Origin: Terriglobia bacterium
Lineage (GTDB): Bacteria; Acidobacteriota; Terriglobia; Versatilivoradales; Versatilivoraceae
Assembly (NCBI GenBank): GCA_951813285.1
Contig: OX638355.1
Coordinates: 4,359,136-4,423,135, forward strand
Direction: 5' to 3'
Length of the DNA: 64,000 nt
Made by a program: the position numbers and the translations under genes. Of this stretch, positions 1-9,202 are shown in pieces; positions within the stretch are counted from its first letter, which is position 1; every line of letters starts with the position of its first letter. Below the pieces are notes generated by a model. The model did not search any database. It was given only the letters and a program-made list of their open reading frames with translations, and was not told the DNA's origin.

Positions 1-960
1 CAACAGTTCCGGTGAGTGGGTGCTCAACAGGGTCTGCCTTCCGGTGCCGCGCTGCACCCGGGCCAGCATCTTCGGCAGCGCCCGGACCATGCCGGGATGG
101 AGTGAGAGTTCGGGTTCCTCGAGCAACAAGGGCCCCTCCCTCTCCATAGCCGACCAGAACAGGCCGATGAGCCTCAGAGTGCCGTCCGAGAACTGTTCTT
201 CAGTCTGCCAGGCGCCCTGGGGGCGCCAGTGGCGGTACTTGCCGCGAAGATGGGGCATCCCCCGGGAATCCCGCCATAGATCGATGGCCTCCAGTTGGGG
301 CACCGCCATCTGAAGCGCTTTCCGGATCCGTCCCAGGCGCGCGTTGCGGGTGCGATCCGCAACCCCGGCCACCTGCTCCAGAAAATCGCTGCCGAACGGA
401 TCGTTCGAGCCTCCTCCCGAACGGTCCGGGTCGCGGATGAGCTGGGGCACGATGTGCGCATAGCGAATGGAAGCAAAGGAGGCGGCCAGCTCGCGAAAGG
501 TCCGGTTGGCGCTCGCCTGCTCCAGGCTGGTCTGGGTGAGACGTTCGGGGTCGGCGTAATCCTCGTCATCGGGACGTTTGATCAGTTCCACGCAGTCGCG
601 CAAGACCCGCTCCTTGCAAACCAGGGCACCTCGTTGTCGTTCCTGCGTGAGGCCCAGCTCGTAGTTCCACTGAATCCCTCCCTTCCCCTCTGCCAATTCC
701 ACTCCGATCTCGACCTCCGACTGCCGGCGGGCCGCCAGGCAGCGGATGGTGCTCACCCCGCCCCGTCGAGCCACGGCCGCCTGAAAGCCACCGCCCGGCG
801 CAGCCAGGTCCCTCAGAAAACGGAAAGCATCCAGAAAGTTGGATTTCCCCGACGCGTTGGGGCCGATGAGACACAGACGGTCCGGGATGGCAACCTCGAT
901 GCTGGTGAAGTTTCGCCAATTCCGTAACCGCAGACGCCGGAAACGCAGGGTTCCGTCCAT
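1..960 (-). CDS. AAA family ATPase (RecF/OLD-like), 3' end cut by window edge
   Basis: The open frame runs from an ATG at 960 to base 1 without a stop, so about 320 residues are visible and the C-terminus is missing. A Walker A motif (GPNASGKSN, residues 33-41) follows an N-terminal strand of the RxxNWRNF type seen in RecF/SMC-like AAA_21 ATPases. A Walker B region (LLLEEPELSLHP) and a following STHS motif sit near the visible end. Such proteins are ABC-type ATPases of uncertain role, often near DNA repair or defence genes. No partner gene is visible: the neighbour, rlmN, is divergent. ATPase fold is clear; cellular role is not assigned. Confidence 0.85.
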   Translation of the reverse strand, partial: MDGTLRFRRLRLRNWRNFTSIEVAIPDRLCLIGPNASGKSNFLDAFRFLRDLAAPGGGFQAAVARRGGVSTIRCLAARRQSEVEIGVELAEGKGGIQWNYELGLTQERQRGALVCKERVLRDCVELIKRPDDEDYADPERLTQTSLEQASANRTFRELAASFASIRYAHIVPQLIRDPDRSGGGSNDPFGSDFLEQVAGVADRTRNARLGRIRKALQMAVPQLEAIDLWRDSRGMPHLRGKYRHWRPQGAWQTEEQFSDGTLRLIGLFWSAMEREGPLLLEEPELSLHPGMVRALPKMLARVQRGTGRQTLLSTHSPELL

Positions 961-1124
961 AACACCTCCGACGCAACAGGCCCGCCTTCAGGTGGGATTT
1001 CCTCACCCGTCGGGGCCAAAAACCCCGGGCGCTTCACGCCGTGAATCAGGGTTTGAAACCAGGTGAAAAATATAGCACCGAACCTCTCCCGAACCAAATG
1101 GCCGCACCCGGGTTCCTGTGCCGA

Positions 1125-1154
1125 TTGCGCTGCCCGCAATGCCTCTGTTATGAT
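1125..1154 (+). promoter_or_regulatory. Putative sigma70 promoter of rlmN
   Basis: TTGCGC (1125-1130), an 18-bp spacer and TATGAT (1149-1154) lie about 45 bases before the rlmN start in the 238-base divergent gap with the ATPase gene. Assigned by consensus match only. Confidence 0.45.
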
Positions 1155-1198
1155 CCCCATACAAGCCTGAAGCAGTTGAAAACAGGAGACTTCCAACA

Positions 1199-2305
1199 AT
1201 GGATGCTTGCAGCGGCGAGCTTCTGGGACTGACCGCGGCCGAACTGGCTGCCCTGATGGTCGATTGGGGGGAGAAACCCTTCCACGGACGACAGCTCTAC
1301 GGAGCCCTCTACCACCGGAGGCAACTGGATCCGGGATCGATGACCGAACTCTCCAAGGACCTGCGGCAGAAGCTCGCGAGTTGCACCATCACCCTGCCCC
1401 GGCTCCAAAGGCGTCAGCGAGCCGCCGACGGCACCGAGAAATACCTGCTGGAGCTGCGCGACGGGGCGAAGATCGAGTGCGTCCTCATCCCCGAGCGGAA
1501 GCGCAATACCCTCTGTATTTCGACCCAGGCCGGCTGCCCTCTGGATTGCCGATTCTGCTTGACGGCCATGCTGGGGTACAAGCGCAACCTCAGCCCGGCG
1601 GAGATCCTGGGACAGATCCTCTACGTGCTTGGTGACAAGAACCTTGAAGTCGTCTCCGCGGCAGGCGGCAGCAGTCCCGCTCTCACAAACCTGGTGCTGA
1701 TGGGAATGGGGGAGCCGCTGCTCAATCTCGAGAACGTCCTCAAATCCCTTTCCATAATGGCCGACCCTCTGGGGCTGGCTCTATCTCCCCGCAGGATCAC
1801 ACTGTCGACGGTGGGGTTGGTCCCCCAGATGAGGGAGTTGGCTCGGGCTGCCGTGGTACCCAACCTGGCCGTCTCGCTTTCCGCCACCACCGATGAGGTG
1901 CGTGACCGGTTGATGCCCATCAACCGAAAATATCCCATCGACACCATCCTGCAGGCCTGCGCCGATTTTCCTCTCAAGGGAAACCAACGAGTAACGTTCG
2001 AATATGTCCTCATGGCCAAGGTGAATGACAGCGACGACGATGCCCGGCGCCTGGTCAAACTGCTGGCTCACCTCCGCTCGAAGGTCAATCTCCTTCCCCT
2101 GAACCCCGGCAATGCCAACGGCTTGAGACCCTCGTCCCCCCGGCGGGTGAACCGCTTTCGGGAGATACTCACCGGAAAGGGCCTGCCTGCTTATGTCCGG
2201 AGACCCAGGGGAATGGACATCCATGCCGCCTGCGGCCAACTGCATCTGGCGCCGGATCAACCATCCCGAACCACCCGCACCTCACGGCTGGACACCATCT
2301 CGTAG
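1199..2305 (+). CDS. rlmN: 23S rRNA (adenine-C2)-methyltransferase RlmN
   Basis: A 368-residue radical-SAM methyltransferase that methylates C2 of A2503 in 23S rRNA and A37 of some tRNAs, using a 4Fe-4S cluster and two SAM molecules. The cluster motif CxxxCxxC is visible at C113, C117 and C120 in the context STQAGCPLDCRFC. The C-terminal methyl-carrying cysteine is C345 (HAACGQL). Length is typical of the family. The ATG at 1199 has a GGAG about 12 bases upstream. The last 49 bases overlap the convergent glycosyltransferase gene. An uncommon point is a short Ser/Ala-rich insertion after the SAM motif (AAGGSSPALTN). Confidence 0.97.
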   Translation: MDACSGELLGLTAAELAALMVDWGEKPFHGRQLYGALYHRRQLDPGSMTELSKDLRQKLASCTITLPRLQRRQRAADGTEKYLLELRDGAKIECVLIPERKRNTLCISTQAGCPLDCRFCLTAMLGYKRNLSPAEILGQILYVLGDKNLEVVSAAGGSSPALTNLVLMGMGEPLLNLENVLKSLSIMADPLGLALSPRRITLSTVGLVPQMRELARAAVVPNLAVSLSATTDEVRDRLMPINRKYPIDTILQACADFPLKGNQRVTFEYVLMAKVNDSDDDARRLVKLLAHLRSKVNLLPLNPGNANGLRPSSPRRVNRFREILTGKGLPAYVRRPRGMDIHAACGQLHLAPDQPSRTTRTSRLDTIS

Positions 2306-3480
2306 CGAACCCGGCGCCACACGATGGTGGAGGTGAACAGGGAGACTGCCAGGTTGCAGGCGGTCAGCGTTGCCGCCAGCGGCCCCAGCAACAGGTATCC
2401 CCAAGAGTCCCGCTTGAGCCTGTCCCGCTGCTCGGGTCGAATCCGGCGGACCATTCTCCAGCGAAAGAGCCCGCGAACGGCGCCCAGCAACCAGACCACC
2501 CCCAGCAGGAGCAGCAAGGGGGCGCCCTGGAGCCACGGGATCCGGATCAACGCCCCGACCCCCAGAGCCCAGACTGTCAGCTCACCCACCGCCCACCACC
2601 AGAACAGCACAAAGGGCCACTCCGAAAGCAGCGCCAGCTTCCAGAGGCCTCGCGAGTAGACCTTGGTAATGATGATTTGGCGAGTGGACCATTCCACCAG
2701 CTCTCTCCAGGTGCAGTCCCCATGCGAGGCAACCAGGCAGCGAGGCTCGAAGTGGATCCGCAGGCCCGCCGCATTCACCGCCTCCGTCAGGGAATAGTCG
2801 TCGCTGACGGAATGCTTCCAATATTCCAGGACGTCCACCGCCGCAAAGGTCGACCGCCGGATGGCCATCGAGCCTCCCCAGGCGAAGTTGTGACGGTGCT
2901 CCCCCAACAGCGTGGCTATGGAGCTGTTCCAGGTCGCCCGCAGAAGGCTGGCCAGGTTTCGACCGCGGGGGAAGAACCACCGGTAACCGGTGGAGGCTCC
3001 TGTTTCGGGGTCCCTCAGGGGCGACAGGAGATCCCGCAGCCAATGCCGGTGGGGGCGCCCGTCCGAATCGGCGAATACCAGGACCTGCGAGGCCGGATCC
3101 ACTCTTTCCAGGGCCCGCATGAGGTTATGCACCTTCTCTCCCCGTCGGCTCGAGAATCCGGATACGACGAAACTGACCCGCCGGCCGGGAAATTTCCGCG
3201 CCGCCTGGCGGAGAGCCGCCAGAGAGGGATCGGCCTCGGTGGCGGTGACAAAGATGACTTCGTAGTCTTCGAACTCCTGATCCAGGATGGCCGCCACGTT
3301 CTCCCGCAGCTCGAAATCGGTCCCCTTGCAGGGAACGATCACAGAGGTCGGAGGCATCCAGGCAGGTGGTGTTCGGGACAACTGGCGGTCGAGGTAACGC
3401 TGGTAGCTCAGGCTGTGCAGCACGCCCAGCAAGCCCTTGAGGAGAACCACGCCGGCAAGAAGCAGGAAGAGCAAGTCCAT
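2257..3480 (-). CDS. Membrane glycosyltransferase, GT21/HpnI-like (ceramide glucosyltransferase family)
   Basis: About 407 residues from an ATG at 3480 that opens directly on a hydrophobic segment. A GT-A domain follows: SVIVPCKG strand, a nucleotide-binding DSD (VFADSDGR), a second acidic pair (SVSDDYS) and an RQxxITKVY element at the place of the QxxRW acceptor motif. Three or four hydrophobic segments fill the C-terminal third. These features match GT21-type inverting enzymes such as hopanoid HpnI and ceramide glucosyltransferase; the acceptor here is unknown. A second possible start at 3531 would overlap the end of the upstream ABC permease (ATGGGAGTAG). Probably in one transcript with the two ABC genes. 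Confidence 0.8.
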   Translation of the reverse strand: MDLLFLLLAGVVLLKGLLGVLHSLSYQRYLDRQLSRTPPAWMPPTSVIVPCKGTDFELRENVAAILDQEFEDYEVIFVTATEADPSLAALRQAARKFPGRRVSFVVSGFSSRRGEKVHNLMRALERVDPASQVLVFADSDGRPHRHWLRDLLSPLRDPETGASTGYRWFFPRGRNLASLLRATWNSSIATLLGEHRHNFAWGGSMAIRRSTFAAVDVLEYWKHSVSDDYSLTEAVNAAGLRIHFEPRCLVASHGDCTWRELVEWSTRQIIITKVYSRGLWKLALLSEWPFVLFWWWAVGELTVWALGVGALIRIPWLQGAPLLLLLGVVWLLGAVRGLFRWRMVRRIRPEQRDRLKRDSWGYLLLGPLAATLTACNLAVSLFTSTIVWRRVRYEMVSSREVRVVRDG

Positions 3481-3521
3481 GAAGGGGAAATCAGGGCCCC
3501 GGTCTGGGGGGGGAGACGGGG

Positions 3522-4589
3522 CTACTCCCATCGAAAGACTTTCACCGCCAGCCAAATCGAGACGATGCTCCACAAGCCCAGGCCGGCCAACTGGAGCCAA
3601 AGGGTCGGAAGAGTGGAACCTTCCAGCACGATGCTTCGCATGCCGTCGGCCAAATAGGTGAGGGGAAAGAACTCGGTGACCAGCCGAACCGGCTCGGGCA
3701 GATTGGAGCGGCTGAAGAAGACCCCCGAAAGGAGCATCATGGGGAGCGAGACCACGTTGGCCAGGGGCACCACCTGATCTTCCGTTTTGGCGATGCCGGC
3801 CAGGAAAAAGCCGATGGCCAGGAACACGGCCCCGCCCAACAGTCCCATGGCGAAAAGATCCAGCAGCCTTCCCATGAACTGCAGGTCGAAGAAGACAATC
3901 CCCACCCCGACCAGCAGAACGATCTGCGCCAGCAAGACCATCAGCCGCATGGTCACCTGGGCCGCAATGAAGTCCTGGGGTCTCATGGGAGTCACCGACA
4001 GGCGGCGAAGCACTCCCCGTTTTCGTAGCGAAACGAATCCGAAGGCCACTCCGAAAATGCCGCTCTGCATAATGGCCAGGGACAGCACGCCGGGAAGCAG
4101 GAAGTCGATATAGCTCGAGCGGCGGCTGGCTACCGATTGGATCGTCATCGGAATTCGTTCCGGCGCCGAATGCATCTCGAAAGTGGCATCGTCCAGCACC
4201 TTGCGCAGGATCACCAGGCCCAATTGGGTTTCCTCGGGCTTGCCGTCATTGACCAGGACCCTCAGCTCCGAGCCCCCGGCGGGATCGAACTCCTCGGGAA
4301 GGACCAGAACCAGGTGCCGCTTTCCGGCCTTGAGCTGCGCCAACTCCGAGCTTTCCTCTCCGCGCGTGACCTGAACCGTCCGAACCTCCCCAAGCCTCCC
4401 GACCAACCGGCCGGCCTGCTCGTCCTTCGCACCGGCCACTCCGATCCGAATCGGTTCCAGTCCCTCGAAGCTGACAAATCCGAACAGAAAGACCATGAAG
4501 AGCGGCAGCAGCATGGTCCAGATGATGGCTTCCTTCTGTCGGGTGAACATCTTCAGAGACGCCACCGTCAATTTCCATCGAAGCCGCAT
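3522..4589 (-). CDS. ABC-2 type transporter permease
   Basis: A 355-residue integral membrane protein with one N-terminal membrane segment (around residues 23-42), a large extracytoplasmic domain (about 45-165) and five C-terminal hydrophobic segments. This is the YhhJ/NatB/DrrB layout (ABC2_membrane_3). It pairs with the ATPase gene 103 bases upstream on the same strand to form an exporter; the substrate cannot be read from sequence. The next gene is a glycosyltransferase, so a lipid or glycan substrate is possible but unproven. Confidence 0.88.
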   Translation of the reverse strand: MRLRWKLTVASLKMFTRQKEAIIWTMLLPLFMVFLFGFVSFEGLEPIRIGVAGAKDEQAGRLVGRLGEVRTVQVTRGEESSELAQLKAGKRHLVLVLPEEFDPAGGSELRVLVNDGKPEETQLGLVILRKVLDDATFEMHSAPERIPMTIQSVASRRSSYIDFLLPGVLSLAIMQSGIFGVAFGFVSLRKRGVLRRLSVTPMRPQDFIAAQVTMRLMVLLAQIVLLVGVGIVFFDLQFMGRLLDLFAMGLLGGAVFLAIGFFLAGIAKTEDQVVPLANVVSLPMMLLSGVFFSRSNLPEPVRLVTEFFPLTYLADGMRSIVLEGSTLPTLWLQLAGLGLWSIVSIWLAVKVFRWE

Positions 4590-4692
4590 GGTTGGTCACC
4601 GTCCGTTGCGGAGCGTGCCGGAATCGCCGGAATTTCCAAACTCCGCTTTCGATAATCCGTTGGCCCTGGCGCGGGCCAGGGAAATTTCCGAT

Positions 4693-5487
4693 TCAATCCT
4701 CTTGCAGGGCGTGGCCGGTGAGGTGGAGAAAGACGTCTTCCAGGCTGGCCAGCCGCTCCACCCGTGCCTGCTTGAATCCGGACGCCAAGAGGTCGCCGAT
4801 GAGTTTCTGCGGGGGCGCGTCGGCAACGATCCTGCCCCGGTCCATGATGGCCACTCGATCGCACAACTCCTCGGCCTCCTCCATGTAGTGCGTCGTCAGA
4901 ACCACCGTCTTTCCTTCGGAACGAATTCTGCGGATCACACCCCAGAGGTGTCTGCGAGCCTGGGGGTCCAGCCCGGTGGTCGGCTCGTCCAGAAACACCA
5001 ACAGCGGATCGTTTACCAATGCCGCCGCTACGGAGAATCGCTGTTGCTGCCCCCCCGAAAGCTGGTCCACCTGGGCCTTGGCGCGATCCTGCAGATCCAC
5101 CTCACCCAACAGTTTCAGCGGATCGACCGGCCGGCCGTAGAGTTCGCCGAACAACAGCAGCAACTCTGTCAGGTTGAGTTTCTCGAAAAAGGAAGCCGCC
5201 TGGAGCTGCACGCCAATTCGCTGCTGAACCTGCCGGGGGTGCTTTTGGACGTCCAGTCCATCCAGCATGACCATCCCGGTGTCAATGGGCCTCAGCGTTT
5301 CAATCATTTCCAGGGTGGAGGTCTTTCCGGCGCCGTTGGGACCGAGGATGCCGAAGATTTCCTGGCGATGGACCGAAAAGCTGACCCGATCGACGGCGAC
5401 CAGTTCTCCATATCTCTTGCACAGGTTGTTGACAGCCAGAATCACTGGTGGCACTGAAACACCCTTTTTAGGGATTTGAACGCCCAT
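4693..5487 (-). CDS. ABC transporter ATP-binding protein
   Basis: About 264 residues from the ATG at 5487, which has AGAGG 3 bases upstream; the longer open frame to 5715 lacks family similarity before this point. Walker A GPNGAGKTS (residues 49-57), the Q-loop region (GVQLQ), signature LSGGQQQR, Walker B LLVFLDEPTTGLD and the H-loop TTHY are all present. The protein belongs to the CcmA/DrrA-like drug/antibiotic/lipid export group that partners ABC-2 permeases, here the gene at 3522-4589. It is divergent from the prolyl oligopeptidase gene, with a 118-base gap. Confidence 0.93.
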   Translation of the reverse strand: MGVQIPKKGVSVPPVILAVNNLCKRYGELVAVDRVSFSVHRQEIFGILGPNGAGKTSTLEMIETLRPIDTGMVMLDGLDVQKHPRQVQQRIGVQLQAASFFEKLNLTELLLLFGELYGRPVDPLKLLGEVDLQDRAKAQVDQLSGGQQQRFSVAAALVNDPLLVFLDEPTTGLDPQARRHLWGVIRRIRSEGKTVVLTTHYMEEAEELCDRVAIMDRGRIVADAPPQKLIGDLLASGFKQARVERLASLEDVFLHLTGHALQED

Positions 5488-5605
5488 TGCCCTCTGACGG
5501 ACCCTGCTGTATTTTAGTCGGAGGTCCCGGCGCCGGCGCCGCGTCCGCAACCCTGAACCGGCCCCGACGAGACGGGCCACATCGCTTCCGAGTGCAGGAT
5601 TTCCC

Positions 5606-7816
5606 ATGAAACACGGACTGGCCCTCGTTGTTGTCTTGACGGTAGCGCTGTCCCTGGGATGGCTGGCGTCGGGGATCAAGCAGACCCGGGCCCATTCCTC
5701 CGGCCCCTCTCCCAAACATCGCTCCCTTGCCTACCCCGAGGCCAGGAAAGCCGATCAGGTCGACCGCTACCACGGCATCGACGTCCCGGATCCCTATCGC
5801 TGGCTCGAAAACCCCGATTCGAAAGAAACCCGTTCCTGGATTCGGGCCCAAAATTCTCTGACTTTCCGATACCTCGGCAATATTCCTCAGCGGGTGCCAA
5901 TCAGGAGAAAACTGGAGCGGCTGTGGAACTACGAACGCTACGGTGTGCCTCACAAGGAAGGCAACCGCTACTTCTACCGAAAGAACGACGGCCTTCAGAA
6001 CCAGAGCGTGCTCTATACGGTGGCCGGCCTGAACGAAAAGCCCCGGGCGCTCCTGGACCCCAACCGGCTGTCCGATCAGGGAACCATCGCCCTGTCCGAC
6101 TACTCGATCAGTCCTGATGGCAGTTTGATGGCTTACGGTCTCTCAACCTCCGGATCGGATTGGATGGAATGGAAGATTCGAGAGGTCTCGACAGGCAAGG
6201 ACTTGAAGGAGACACTGCGTTGGATCAAATTTTCCGGCGCCTCATGGGACCATGACAATCGGGGATTCTACTACAGCCGCTACGACGAACCCAAGGGAAC
6301 TCCCGGTGCGACGGACACCCACTACCACCAGAAACTCTACTACCATCCGATCGGCAGGCCTCAATCGGAGGATGTGCTGGTCTACGAGCGCCCCGATCGG
6401 AAGGAATGGGGCTTTAGTCCCCGAGTCACCGAAGATGGGAAGTATCTGGTCATTCACGTATGGAAAGGGACCGACAGGCGGAATCGCGTCTATATCCAGT
6501 CTCTTGAAGGCACGGCCTCGGAGGTCGTTCCCCTGCTGGACGACTTCGACGCTTCCTACCGCTTCATCGGCAACGATGGCCCCCTTTTCTGGTTCAGTAC
6601 CGACCTCGAGGCTCCGCGCGGGCGAGTGATTGCTGTGGATATCCGAAGGCCGGGGCGCTCAAACTGGAGGGAAGTCATTCCGGAATCGGCCGAAACGCTG
6701 GAACAGGTGAGCCTGGTCAACCACCGGTTCATCGCCACCTACCTCAAGGACGCCCACTCCGTGGTGCGGCTCTTTGGGCTCGAGGGACAGCCGGCCGGCT
6801 CCATTGACCTTCCCGGACTCGGCACCGTCACCGGCCTCGACGGCAAGAAAGACGACTCGGAAACCTTCTTCGGTTTTACCGGCTTCACCACTCCTCTGAC
6901 TATTTTCCACCAGGACCTCGAATCGGGTGAGCGCCGGCTGTTCCGTGAGCCCAGCGTCGACTTCGACGCCGGCGCCTATGAAACTCGTCAGGTCTTCTAC
7001 CGGAGCAAGGACGGAACCCGAGTCCCAATGTTCCTGACCCACCCCAAGGACCTCTCCCGCCAGGGGCCCCACCCAACCTACCTCTACGGCTACGGGGGCT
7101 TCAATATCTCCATCACTCCCTACTTCTCCGTCTCCAACCTGGTCTGGCTGGAACTGGGAGGCCTGTTGGCAATCCCCAATCTACGGGGAGGCGGCGAGTA
7201 CGGAGAGGAGTGGCACCGGGGCGGGACCAAGGAAAACAAGCAGAATGTTTTCGATGACTTCATCGCGGCTGCCGAGTGGCTGATCCGGCACGGATATACC
7301 CGTCCTGCCCAATTGGCCATCGGCGGGCGCAGCAACGGAGGGCTGCTGGTGGGCGCCGTCATGACCCAGCGTCCGGAACTGTTCGGCGCGGCTCTGCCGG
7401 CAGTCGGGGTGCTGGACATGCTGCGTTTCCAGAAATTCACCATCGGATGGGCCTGGGTATCGGACTACGGCTCCTCCGAGGACCCCCAACAGTTCAAGGC
7501 ACTGCTGGCCTATTCCCCGCTTCACAACCTTCGGCACGGCACTCGCTACCCGCCGACCCTCATCACTACCGCCGACCACGACGACCGGGTGGTGCCGGCC
7601 CACAGCTACAAGTTCGCCGCCGCCCTGCAGGCCGCCCAGGCGGGCGACGCACCGGTGCTCATCCGAATCGAGACCCAGGCGGGCCATGGAGCCGGCAAGC
7701 CCACCCGCAAGGTCATCGAGGAAGTGGCCGACCAGTGGGGTTTCGTGGTCCACAGCTTGAAGATGGACCTGGCCGACCTGGAGGCGCCGGAATCCTCTCG
7801 GACCGGAGAGAACTGA
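5606..7816 (+). CDS. Secreted prolyl oligopeptidase, family S9A
   Basis: A 736-residue serine peptidase cutting short peptides after proline. An N-terminal hydrophobic segment (residues 3-23) ending near a charged boundary suggests Sec export, which places it in the periplasm. Residues about 45-430 fit the S9A seven-bladed propeller; the C-terminal alpha/beta-hydrolase domain carries the nucleophile S576 (GGRSNGG), an acidic residue in ADHDDRVVP (659/660) and H694 (GHGAG). The ATG at 5606 has AGGA 8 bases upstream. The stop overlaps the next gene's start by one base (TGATG), so the two are likely co-translated. Confidence 0.95.
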   Translation: MKHGLALVVVLTVALSLGWLASGIKQTRAHSSGPSPKHRSLAYPEARKADQVDRYHGIDVPDPYRWLENPDSKETRSWIRAQNSLTFRYLGNIPQRVPIRRKLERLWNYERYGVPHKEGNRYFYRKNDGLQNQSVLYTVAGLNEKPRALLDPNRLSDQGTIALSDYSISPDGSLMAYGLSTSGSDWMEWKIREVSTGKDLKETLRWIKFSGASWDHDNRGFYYSRYDEPKGTPGATDTHYHQKLYYHPIGRPQSEDVLVYERPDRKEWGFSPRVTEDGKYLVIHVWKGTDRRNRVYIQSLEGTASEVVPLLDDFDASYRFIGNDGPLFWFSTDLEAPRGRVIAVDIRRPGRSNWREVIPESAETLEQVSLVNHRFIATYLKDAHSVVRLFGLEGQPAGSIDLPGLGTVTGLDGKKDDSETFFGFTGFTTPLTIFHQDLESGERRLFREPSVDFDAGAYETRQVFYRSKDGTRVPMFLTHPKDLSRQGPHPTYLYGYGGFNISITPYFSVSNLVWLELGGLLAIPNLRGGGEYGEEWHRGGTKENKQNVFDDFIAAAEWLIRHGYTRPAQLAIGGRSNGGLLVGAVMTQRPELFGAALPAVGVLDMLRFQKFTIGWAWVSDYGSSEDPQQFKALLAYSPLHNLRHGTRYPPTLITTADHDDRVVPAHSYKFAAALQAAQAGDAPVLIRIETQAGHGAGKPTRKVIEEVADQWGFVVHSLKMDLADLEAPESSRTGEN

Positions 7817-8688
7817 TGGCGCCCTCGCAGCACGACTTCTCCTTCGCCTGGCCGCTCCTGAAGGGCTTGCTGGTGATCTATGCGGTCCTGGTCGGAAGCG
7901 TCTATCTTTTCCAGAGAAAACTCCAGTACTTCCCCGAAGCCGATCCGGTGCCCCTGCCCCGGGGAGAGGCATATCGGGGACTCCAGGAGGTCATACTGGA
8001 AACGGAGGACGGCAACCGGTTGCTGGGCTGGTACTGGCCGGGAGAAAGGCCGCTCACCCTGGTCTACTTTCCGGGGAATGGCGGAAACCGCATGGATCGC
8101 CTCGAGTGGGCACGGGATTTTCACCGCTTGGACTACAGCCTCTTTCTGCTGGATTACCGCGGATACGGAGGCAACCCGGGAACTCCGACAGAGTCGGGTC
8201 TCTATCGGGACGCCCAGGCAGCCCTGGACTGGCTCTCCAGAGACCAGGGTCGAAAACTGGCCTACCTTGGAGAATCGCTGGGGTCCGGAGTGGCGGTGGA
8301 GATGGCGACCCGGGCCGCTCCTGCCGGACTCATCATCCAATCGGGTTTCTCGTCGGCGAGGGATGTCGGCAAACACAGGTACCCCCTTCTGCCCGTGGGT
8401 CTGTTGATGAAGGACCCTTTCGATTCCATGCCCAAGATCAGGGGCCTGAGCTGCCCCCTGCTGGCCATTCACGGCGACCGGGACAGGACGGTCCCCCTTT
8501 CCCTGGGCCGAGCCCTCTTTGAAGCGGCTCCGGAGCCCAAGGAGTGGCTGCTGGTCCCCGGCGCCGCCCATAACGACGTGTCCGGTATAGGGGGGCAATC
8601 CTACTGGACGAAGATCGATGACTTCCTGAATGAAGTGTCCGGCAACGGGACGGATAAGGAGGCTGCATCTCGAACCCACAAGCAATGA
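7816..8688 (+). CDS. Membrane-anchored alpha/beta hydrolase (BEM46/ABHD13-like)
   Basis: A 290-residue protein starting at the ATG overlapping the peptidase stop. Residues about 12-32 form a membrane anchor, followed by an alpha/beta-hydrolase fold: oxyanion region YFPGNGGN, nucleophile motif GESLGSG, acid residue in HGDRDRTVP and histidine in GAAHND. The order and spacing match the BEM46/YfhR/ABHD13 group of serine hydrolases, whose natural substrates are mostly unknown. A short basic tail (TDKEAASRTHKQ) follows the domain. The coupling to the peptidase suggests a shared envelope role. Confidence 0.85.
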   Translation: MAPSQHDFSFAWPLLKGLLVIYAVLVGSVYLFQRKLQYFPEADPVPLPRGEAYRGLQEVILETEDGNRLLGWYWPGERPLTLVYFPGNGGNRMDRLEWARDFHRLDYSLFLLDYRGYGGNPGTPTESGLYRDAQAALDWLSRDQGRKLAYLGESLGSGVAVEMATRAAPAGLIIQSGFSSARDVGKHRYPLLPVGLLMKDPFDSMPKIRGLSCPLLAIHGDRDRTVPLSLGRALFEAAPEPKEWLLVPGAAHNDVSGIGGQSYWTKIDDFLNEVSGNGTDKEAASRTHKQ

Positions 8689-8694
8689 AGGAGA

Positions 8695-8745
8695 AGAGAA
8701 ATCCACGAAGAGACACGAAGAACGACAAAGGGGTACGAAGAATCT
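8695..8745 (-). repeat. Dispersed 10-bp-period intergenic repeat (family C), partial
   Basis: Read on the minus strand this is four about 10-base units of the type CTTCGTGGNN ending in CTTCGTGGAT, with some decay. The same four-unit block recurs at 27661, 43171, 45382, 45718, 45901 and 58410. Only the core is kept here. The surrounding gap (8689-8832) shows no other feature. Confidence 0.7.
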
Positions 8746-8832
8746 ACTGTAGGACGAATACCGGCATGCGCGCAAACAGGTGCATTGGATCGGCGAACGT
8801 CCAGGGTGCTCCTGTTGTGTTAGAATCGAGTC

Positions 8833-9084
8833 ATGAATGAAGCCACTGGCATCATTGCAACCATCGTCACCACCGGTATCGCGCTGGCCGGCCTTCTGCT
8901 GTACCTTTTCCGGTGGTTGCGCCAGGACAACCAAGTCCTCCGCCAGGAGGTACGCCAAGACATGCAGCGGCTTGAAGGTCGGACGGATGCGATGGAGCAT
9001 CGCCTGAACGCACGCATCGATGCCGTCAACGCCCGTATCGACTCGCTGATCTCTCTGTTCACCCGTCCAGGAAGCGCGGCTTAA
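8833..9084 (+). CDS. Small membrane-anchored coiled-coil protein, function unknown
   Basis: An 83-residue ORF from an ATG at 8833. Residues about 6-27 form one membrane segment; the rest is strongly charged with heptad-like spacing (LRQEVRQDMQRLEGRTDAM, then NARIDAVNARIDSL). That resembles short coiled-coil proteins of the DUF1640 or phage XhlA type, but no family is firmly recognised. No good ribosome-binding site is visible. It stands alone between a repeat and the NDT gene on the same strand. Confidence 0.6.
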   Translation: MNEATGIIATIVTTGIALAGLLLYLFRWLRQDNQVLRQEVRQDMQRLEGRTDAMEHRLNARIDAVNARIDSLISLFTRPGSAA

Positions 9085-9202
9085 ACCAGTCTGTACCGCC
9101 CCCCTGCAGAAAACGAGGACCGGCGCCGGAGCCTTCGGTTTCCAAGGGACTCCGGAGTGAGGTTGCGAGCCTTGTTGACCCCGCTTTCGGAGATTGGCTG
9201 AC

